Shown piece after piece: positions 30,711 through 34,206 of a DNA stretch of 34,206 nucleotides; positions within the stretch are counted from its first letter, which is position 1, and each line of letters starts with the position of its first letter. Made by a program: the position numbers and the translations under genes. Origin of the DNA: a virus; the IMG/VR virus record IMGVR_UViG_3300017756_000049, positions 1 through 34,206 of that record. The stretch is one strand, 5' to 3'. Below the pieces are notes generated by a model that was given only the letters and a program-made list of their open reading frames with translations, did not search any database and was not told the origin of the DNA.

Positions 30711-30727
30711 AGTTAACCAAGTTAACC
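30711..30727 (+). repeat. GTTAACC dispersed repeat, copy 5
   Basis: AGTTAACCAAGTTAACC in the only gap of this operon (30676-30741). It ends 14 nt before ATG 30742 and directly precedes AAGGAG. The spacing to the start codon is nearly the same as for copies 1 and 4. Confidence 0.95.
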
Positions 30728-30741
30728 TTAAGGAGATTACA

Positions 30742-30951
30742 ATGATGATATTCAATTACAGCAGTAAGAAAGAGATGCGTGAGCATATTGGTCAGCGTCT
30801 CAACTACACTGAGACATCGTGGTTTGGGCCGGAGTATAAGGCCAATGGAGTATTGACAGGATCTAACAGACCACAACTTACGGATAACAAGGGGCGTGAG
30901 TTCTTTGCACAGGTCACAATGAGTGACGGCTTAATAGCAGGAGTGAAGTAA
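30742..30951 (+). CDS. Conserved small marine-phage protein, unknown function
   Basis: A 69-aa protein: MMIFNYSSKKEMREHIGQRL, then ETSWFGPEYKANG, TGSNRP and GREFFAQVTMSDGLIAGVK. The FNYSSKKE..E.IGQ and GPEY...G...GSNRP blocks recur in many marine podovirus genomes. No function is known to me. It begins a run of three coupled small genes after repeat copy 5. Confidence 0.68.
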   Translation: MMIFNYSSKKEMREHIGQRLNYTETSWFGPEYKANGVLTGSNRPQLTDNKGREFFAQVTMSDGLIAGVK

Positions 30952-31298
30952 TGAAAGGTGTATTAGTAGATCCTTATCTCAAGACTATTGAGAACGTAGA
31001 AGTGAATGACTACACAGATATCAGCAAGCATTTGCAGTGTGATATCTTCTGCAGTGGTGGTTATGATGAGGGCGGTGATGCCATATATGTGAATGACGAG
31101 GGACTGTATGAGGAGACAGAGTTCTGGTATGCACCAGAGATATATCCTTACCCGTATGCGGGGCGTGTGTTGTTCCTTGGTATCAATCGTGCCAATGGAG
31201 AATCTCAGGATGCATTCTTGGATGCAGAAGATGTGATGGACATTGATCACAAGTTCATGTCTCGTGATGAGGTATCAGTGATGGGAGACTTGGGATGA
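30951..31298 (+). CDS. Small acidic protein, DUF3846-like (tentative)
   Basis: A 115-aa acidic protein (MKGVLVDPYLKTIENVEVND). The layout, MK..LVDP...I..VEV at the start, then AIYVNDEGLYEE, GRVLFLGIN and QDAFLDAEDV, resembles DUF3846 phage/plasmid proteins, but the match is by eye and weak. The ATG shares a base with the upstream stop (TAATG). It overlaps the next gene by 4 nt. Confidence 0.6.
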   Translation: MKGVLVDPYLKTIENVEVNDYTDISKHLQCDIFCSGGYDEGGDAIYVNDEGLYEETEFWYAPEIYPYPYAGRVLFLGINRANGESQDAFLDAEDVMDIDHKFMSRDEVSVMGDLG

Positions 31299-31585
31299 TA
31301 TGGACTGATGGTTGTGAGTACAGATGTGCTCACTGGTGGTATGACTCAGAGGATAACGACTACCAACTGACTACGACGTGGAAGTTTGAGAAGAACTATC
31401 CTGATATGCCTGACTACTGGCACTTGCAAGATGTTGAATTTGATGCAGGTTCTGCTCGTGCCTTGGCGAACAACCATGCTGATGAGATACTGTCAGGGTG
31501 TCGCAACGGTGGGTCTGTATGGTGTGACATTGAGTCGCAAGGTCCAGACTTAAATCAATTAGAAGAGGTAAGTTATTATGAGTAG
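31295..31585 (+). CDS. Small Trp/acid-rich hypothetical protein
   Basis: A 96-aa acidic protein (MIWTDGCEYRCAHWWYDSED), rich in Trp, Tyr, Asp and Glu with four Cys (positions 7, 11, about 69 and 77), which might bind metal or form a small fold. It overlaps the upstream gene by 4 nt and the HTH gene by 8 nt. Function unknown. An acidic DNA-mimic role is a formal possibility only. Confidence 0.6.
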   Translation: MIWTDGCEYRCAHWWYDSEDNDYQLTTTWKFEKNYPDMPDYWHLQDVEFDAGSARALANNHADEILSGCRNGGSVWCDIESQGPDLNQLEEVSYYE

Positions 31586-31820
31586 ATACTATGGAACAGG
31601 AGTTAGACTAATGGGTATGCGTCGAGGTGAAGAACAAGTCAATGCGAAGTTGACAGCAGATCAGGTGCGTCAGATTCGTGAGCTTGATCGAGAGCGTGTT
31701 GTGCTCAAGGAGAAACTTGCTAACTTGTCACAGCGTGCAATCGCGGATCGCTTTGGTGTCTCCAAGCAGAGAGTGTGGGAGATTGTTAACTTTCGCAATG
31801 GTGCATGGAGTCACGTTTGA
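31578..31820 (+). CDS. Small helix-turn-helix DNA-binding protein (candidate regulator)
   Basis: An 80-aa protein. The core reads NAKLTADQVRQIRELD, a Leu/Lys/Glu helix, then LSQRAIADRFGVSKQRVWEI and VNFRNGAWSHV. This is a clear helix-turn-helix (Q-x-x-IADRFGVS-x-x-RVWEI) of the kind found at the ends of HNH homing endonucleases and in small phage regulators. ATG 31578 follows AGAGG; ATG 31611 after AGGAG at 31596-31600 is an alternative that keeps the whole domain. It is the only clear sequence-specific regulator in the plus arm and so a candidate ligand of the dispersed repeats. The promoter of the next gene overlaps its stop codon. Confidence 0.75.
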   Translation: MSRYYGTGVRLMGMRRGEEQVNAKLTADQVRQIRELDRERVVLKEKLANLSQRAIADRFGVSKQRVWEIVNFRNGAWSHV

Positions 31821-31845
31821 GATTCTTAATTGGTTGTGTTATACT
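31817..31845 (+). promoter_or_regulatory. Sigma70 promoter before the zinc-finger gene
   Basis: TTGAGA (31817-31822), 17-bp spacer, TATACT (31840-31845) with extended -10 TGT. One mismatch in each hexamer. The -35 overlaps the stop codon of the HTH gene. It would start transcription near 31852, heading to the zinc-finger, primase-helicase and polymerase genes. Confidence 0.82.
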
Positions 31846-31880
31846 GGTAGTAATTTTATACCTGATCAGGAGTGCTACCC

Positions 31881-32081
31881 ATGAGATGCCTATCATGTGA
31901 CGCTGAGTTGACTGACTTTGAGGCCACTCGTAAAAGCGCAGAGTCTAATGAATTCATAGACTTATGTAACTATTGTTACTCATTTGTGAAGAGTGAAATC
32001 AATGCAGTCGAGCGTCAGGATCTGATGCATGATTGTGATGAAAATAATTTTTTTGTACCTGATTCTTCAGATGATTTGTGA
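31881..32081 (+). CDS. Small zinc-finger-like protein
   Basis: A 66-aa protein: MRCLSCDAELTDFEATRKSA, then FIDLCNYCYSFVKSEINA and an acidic tail (DCDENNFFVPDSSDDL). Two CxxC pairs (Cys3/Cys6 and two near residues 26-29) form a likely zinc knuckle. AGGAG at 31868-31872 sets ATG 31881. The family is frequent in marine phages upstream of replication genes; function unknown. The next promoter overlaps its 3' end. Confidence 0.7.
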   Translation: MRCLSCDAELTDFEATRKSAESNEFIDLCNYCYSFVKSEINAVERQDLMHDCDENNFFVPDSSDDL

Positions 32082-32087
32082 TATACT
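32079..32087 (+). promoter_or_regulatory. Extended -10 promoter before the hairpin leader
   Basis: TGATATACT (32079-32087): extended -10 with TATACT overlapping the stop of the zinc-finger gene. No convincing -35 at 16-18 bp. Transcription would start near 32094 and run straight into the inverted repeat at 32105-32138. Confidence 0.55.
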
Positions 32088-32104
32088 ATTCTCTCTTGAG
32101 ATAC

Positions 32105-32138
32105 GTAAGAGATAATTATTATCTTAGTTATCTCTTAC
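32105..32138 (+). repeat. 11-bp perfect inverted repeat, GTAAGAGATAA
   Basis: GTAAGAGATAA (32105-32115) and TTATCTCTTAC (32128-32138) separated by 12 nt, itself containing ATTATCTT. The 12-mer GTAAGAGATAAT is shared with 28319 in the leader of the minus operon. It lies at the 5' end of the predicted transcript from 32079-32087, before ATG 32159. It may be an operator or an RNA hairpin controlling entry into the replication genes. Confidence 0.85.
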
Positions 32139-32158
32139 AACAACTTAGGACTGTTGAG

Positions 32159-32395
32159 ATGAATGATTTAAATATTCCTATTGAGGAATTTACTATTGCG
32201 ATGGAGGAGCACAACAATCACATTGTGATGACTGAGTGTTGTGATTTGATTTACAGACATGGACTCTTGCGTGTGCTAACATCTCTTTCGGATTATTGTT
32301 GTGATCCAAAAGAAGCGTATGCTCTTGCAGTGCTCGCAAACATTTACAAGGAGAGTGAACATGCCTTTTGTAAAGACGCACCAACCATGCAATGA
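32159..32395 (+). CDS. Small acidic helical protein upstream of primase-helicase
   Basis: A 78-aa protein from ATG 32159 (MNDLNIPIEEFTIAMEEHNN), helical, with several Cys (TECCDL; DYCCD) and ending EHAFCKDAPTMQ. AGGA is 9-10 nt upstream. It overlaps the primase-helicase by 35 nt. The open frame extends back to 32078, but that part covers the hairpin and promoter. Function unknown. Confidence 0.62.
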   Translation: MNDLNIPIEEFTIAMEEHNNHIVMTECCDLIYRHGLLRVLTSLSDYCCDPKEAYALAVLANIYKESEHAFCKDAPTMQ

Positions 32396-33947
32396 CTGTG
32401 GATCAAGTGATGGTCTGTCAATCAACGATGACGGATGGACTCATTGCTTTGTCTGTGAGGCACGTACAGCCCCGCAGTCCGACGATTACATACCAACCTA
32501 TGAGGAGGTACAGGTGGAAGCCAAACAACTAGATACTGTCCACGAGATTTATCTAACGATTATCGAACGTGGTATCAGCAGTGACACAGCCAAGGCATAC
32601 AAGTGTGCGAAAGATGGACAGATGTACCACTTCAATTACACTGACAGCCAAGGCAACATCATTGCTTACAAGACACGCACCGCTGACAAGAACTTTCGCA
32701 TCAACGGTGACTGGAAGAATGCTGTACTATACGGACAGAACCTGTTCAGCAAGGGTGGTAAGTTTGTCACCATTGTGGAAGGTGAGTTCGATGCGATGGC
32801 TACATACCAAATGCTTGGATCAAAGTATCCTGTCGTATCAGTACGCAACGGAGCCGCATCCGCGTCCAAGGATATTCGCAAGCAGTATGAGTGGCTCGAC
32901 TCGTTCGACAACGTGGTGATCTGCTTTGACTCAGACGAGGCAGGTCAACGTGCCGCTTCACAGGTGGCAGAGATCTTTGGTAGCAAAGCTAAGATCTTCA
33001 AGCACCTCGATGGTATGAAGGATGCCTGTGACTATCTTCAGCATAAGAAGATGAAGGAGTTCACTGATAAGTGGTGGGCATCTGAACAGCATGTACCTGA
33101 TGGCATCATTGCAGGTAACAGTCTGTATGAGGAGGTGATGAAACCTGTTACACCTGCTGACGTTGACTATCCATTTGCAGGGTTAACCAAGTTAACCTAT
33201 GGTGTACGCAAGGGTGAGCTAGTCACCATCACTGCAGGTTCAGGACTTGGTAAGTCTCAGTTCGTGCGTGAGATTGTGTGGCACATACTGAACAAGACAA
33301 CAGACAACATCGGCTTGATGTTCTTGGAAGAATCAGTACGCAAGACTGCGCTGTCTATCATGTCACTCGCCGCTAACAAACCACTGCATCTACCTGACGC
33401 AGATGCGACTGACGAGGAGAAGACGGATGCCTACAAGCAGACTCTTGGTACTGATCGTATGTACCTCTTTGACCACTTTGGGAGTACATCAGTCGATAAC
33501 ATTATTAATCGAGTCCGGTATCTTGCCAAGGGACTGGGGTGTACTTATATTTTTCTCGATCATATTAGTATCGTGGTATCTGCTCAAGCCAGTGGAGACG
33601 AACGAAAAGCAATAGATGAGATCATGACCAAGCTCCGTATGCTTGTACAAGAGACTGGTGTATCTCTGATTGTGGTGTCACACCTCAAACGTCCTGAGTC
33701 CAAGGGACATGAAGAGGGTGCGGCTACCTCATTGGCACAGCTACGTGGCTCTGGTTCTATTGCTCAGTTATCTGACATGGTGATTGGATTGGAGCGTAAC
33801 GGTCAGGCTGATGACGAACAGGAACGTAACACCACACGAGTGCGAGTGCTTAAGAATCGTTTCTGTGGTATCACTGGCCCTGCATGTAGCTTGCTTTATT
33901 CTCGTGAGACTGGTAGAATGAGTGAGATAAATGAAGAGGAGTTGTAA
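32361..33947 (+). CDS. Bifunctional primase-helicase, T7 gp4-like
   Basis: A 528-aa replisome enzyme. An N-terminal zinc ribbon (Cys10, Cys13, Cys29, Cys32) recognises priming sites. The TOPRIM primase has VEGEFDAMATY and ICFDSDEAGQ. A DnaB-type helicase follows with Walker A GSGLGKS (293-299), Walker B YIFLDHIS, then IVVSHLKRP and QLRGSGSIAQLSD. ATG 32361 follows AAGGAG by 7 nt. It overlaps the upstream gene by 35 nt and the polymerase ATG by one base, so helicase and polymerase are coupled as partners. A GTTAACC repeat is embedded at codons 274-279. Confidence 0.95.
   Translation: MPFVKTHQPCNDCGSSDGLSINDDGWTHCFVCEARTAPQSDDYIPTYEEVQVEAKQLDTVHEIYLTIIERGISSDTAKAYKCAKDGQMYHFNYTDSQGNIIAYKTRTADKNFRINGDWKNAVLYGQNLFSKGGKFVTIVEGEFDAMATYQMLGSKYPVVSVRNGAASASKDIRKQYEWLDSFDNVVICFDSDEAGQRAASQVAEIFGSKAKIFKHLDGMKDACDYLQHKKMKEFTDKWWASEQHVPDGIIAGNSLYEEVMKPVTPADVDYPFAGLTKLTYGVRKGELVTITAGSGLGKSQFVREIVWHILNKTTDNIGLMFLEESVRKTALSIMSLAANKPLHLPDADATDEEKTDAYKQTLGTDRMYLFDHFGSTSVDNIINRVRYLAKGLGCTYIFLDHISIVVSAQASGDERKAIDEIMTKLRMLVQETGVSLIVVSHLKRPESKGHEEGAATSLAQLRGSGSIAQLSDMVIGLERNGQADDEQERNTTRVRVLKNRFCGITGPACSLLYSRETGRMSEINEEEL
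33181..33197 (+). repeat. GTTAACC dispersed repeat, copy 6 (inside primase-helicase)
   Basis: Exact GGTTAACCAAGTTAACC just upstream of the helicase Walker A, read Leu-Thr-Lys-Leu-Thr. It occupies the junction between primase and helicase domains, a linker where codon choice is freer. No gene start is near. Confidence 0.95.
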
Positions 33948-34206
33948 TGAAGGTATTGGTACTCGACATTGAGACCAACCTCGCACACGATACGATATGG
34001 TGCTGTGTTGCTAACGATAAGGTGTGTCTTGATTCAACTGGTTTGCAAGAACTGATTGACTCACATGACGTTATTGTTGGACATAACATCATCGGGTTTG
34101 ACGGGCCAGTGCTGTCACGGGTTTGGGGAGTAAAGATTCCCCTCTCCAAAGTTCGTGACACTCTGGTTATGTCAAGGCTATACAATCCACAACTTGAAGG
34201 TGGGCA
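33947..34206 (+). CDS. DNA polymerase, family A (5' part; continues at base 2)
   Basis: The N-terminal 86 codons of the polymerase, cut by the window end. It begins MKVLVLDIETNLAHDTIWCC with the exonuclease motif DIET (7-10), then VGHNIIGFDGPVLSRVWGV with motif II (Asn47, Asp52). The start shares a base with the primase-helicase stop (TAATG). Its last 31 codons duplicate the beginning of the left-end fragment with about 87% DNA identity. Confidence 0.95.
   Translation, partial: MKVLVLDIETNLAHDTIWCCVANDKVCLDSTGLQELIDSHDVIVGHNIIGFDGPVLSRVWGVKIPLSKVRDTLVMSRLYNPQLEGG
34114..34206 (+). repeat. Right copy of diverged terminal redundancy
   Basis: Partner of bases 1-93 in the same polymerase frame, 12 mismatches by hand count. 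Removing it leaves 34113 bp as the likely unit genome length. Confidence 0.85.

Noticed and set aside
5621-31790. Single GTTAAC sites (for example near 5623, 7490, 11244, 11666, 25445 and 31784)
   Set aside because: They lack the second half-site and the CAA spacer, and such hexamers are expected by chance.
1-34206. Prophage or temperate phage
   Set aside because: No integrase, excisionase, CI-type repressor or attachment-like tRNA end was found; content is that of a lytic T7-like phage.
1-34206. Phage single-subunit RNA polymerase or tRNA genes
   Set aside because: Looked for and not seen; all large plus-strand frames have other assignments and no T-loop-like GTTCGAATC element stood out in gaps.

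Overview
The window reads as one essentially complete genome of a lytic, T7-like (podovirus-type) phage, about 34.1 kb, opened inside its DNA polymerase gene. Bases 1-93 and 34114-34206 are two diverged copies (about 87% identical) of the same stretch of that gene. Joining 34113 to 1 restores one uninterrupted polymerase frame of 540 codons. Protein families (FEN-type exonuclease, class I ribonucleotide reductase, DUF3310, DUF6321-like and DUF5872-like small basic proteins, glycine-rich adhesin-like protein) recall uncultured marine podoviruses and pelagiphage-like groups. That placement is from memory of the families, not from a search. No integrase, phage RNA polymerase, tRNA or CRISPR array was found. 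Transcription therefore probably depends on host sigma70 RNA polymerase.

Layout. Two divergent arms leave a 648-bp gene-free region (28276-28923). The plus arm (28924 to the right end, continuing from 1 to 7104) holds small early genes, a helix-turn-helix protein, a helix-hairpin-helix protein, primase-helicase, DNA polymerase, SSB, exonuclease, PD-(D/E)XK nuclease, metallophosphoesterase, DUF3310 and nrdA/nrdB. It ends at a rho-independent terminator (7126-7151). The minus arm (28275 down to 7170) holds putative small terminase, lysozyme, large terminase, portal, scaffold, capsid, fibre/adhesin genes, a membrane/lysis cluster, a run of tiny lysine-rich proteins, tail tube genes, fibre-like proteins and large internal virion proteins. 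The arms converge at about 7.15 kb.

Regulation and replication signals are the most interesting content. (1) The gene-free region holds seven same-strand DnaA boxes (TGTGGATAA type) at 28620-28745. The last six start 20-22 bp apart, two helical turns, next to AT-rich DNA, like a small bacterial oriC. (2) A 16-bp sequence, GTTAACCAAGTTAACC, occurs six times exactly, plus one degenerate copy, all in the same orientation. All lie in or at the borders of the plus arm. Three copies end 13-14 nt before a start codon, and three lie inside coding sequence in two different reading frames. (3) Near-perfect or perfect sigma70 promoters drive both arms, several with dyads overlapping them. (4) A second motif, GTAAGAGATAAT, lies in inverted repeats near promoters of both arms.

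How the genes fit together: RNR, DUF3310 and the nucleases supply and recycle nucleotides for a T7-type replisome (polymerase, primase-helicase, SSB). The polymerase appears to lack most of the thioredoxin-binding insertion of T7, and NrdA lacks an N-terminal ATP-cone. Start codons were picked by ribosome binding sites and gene overlaps. Functions of the small genes are mostly unknown.
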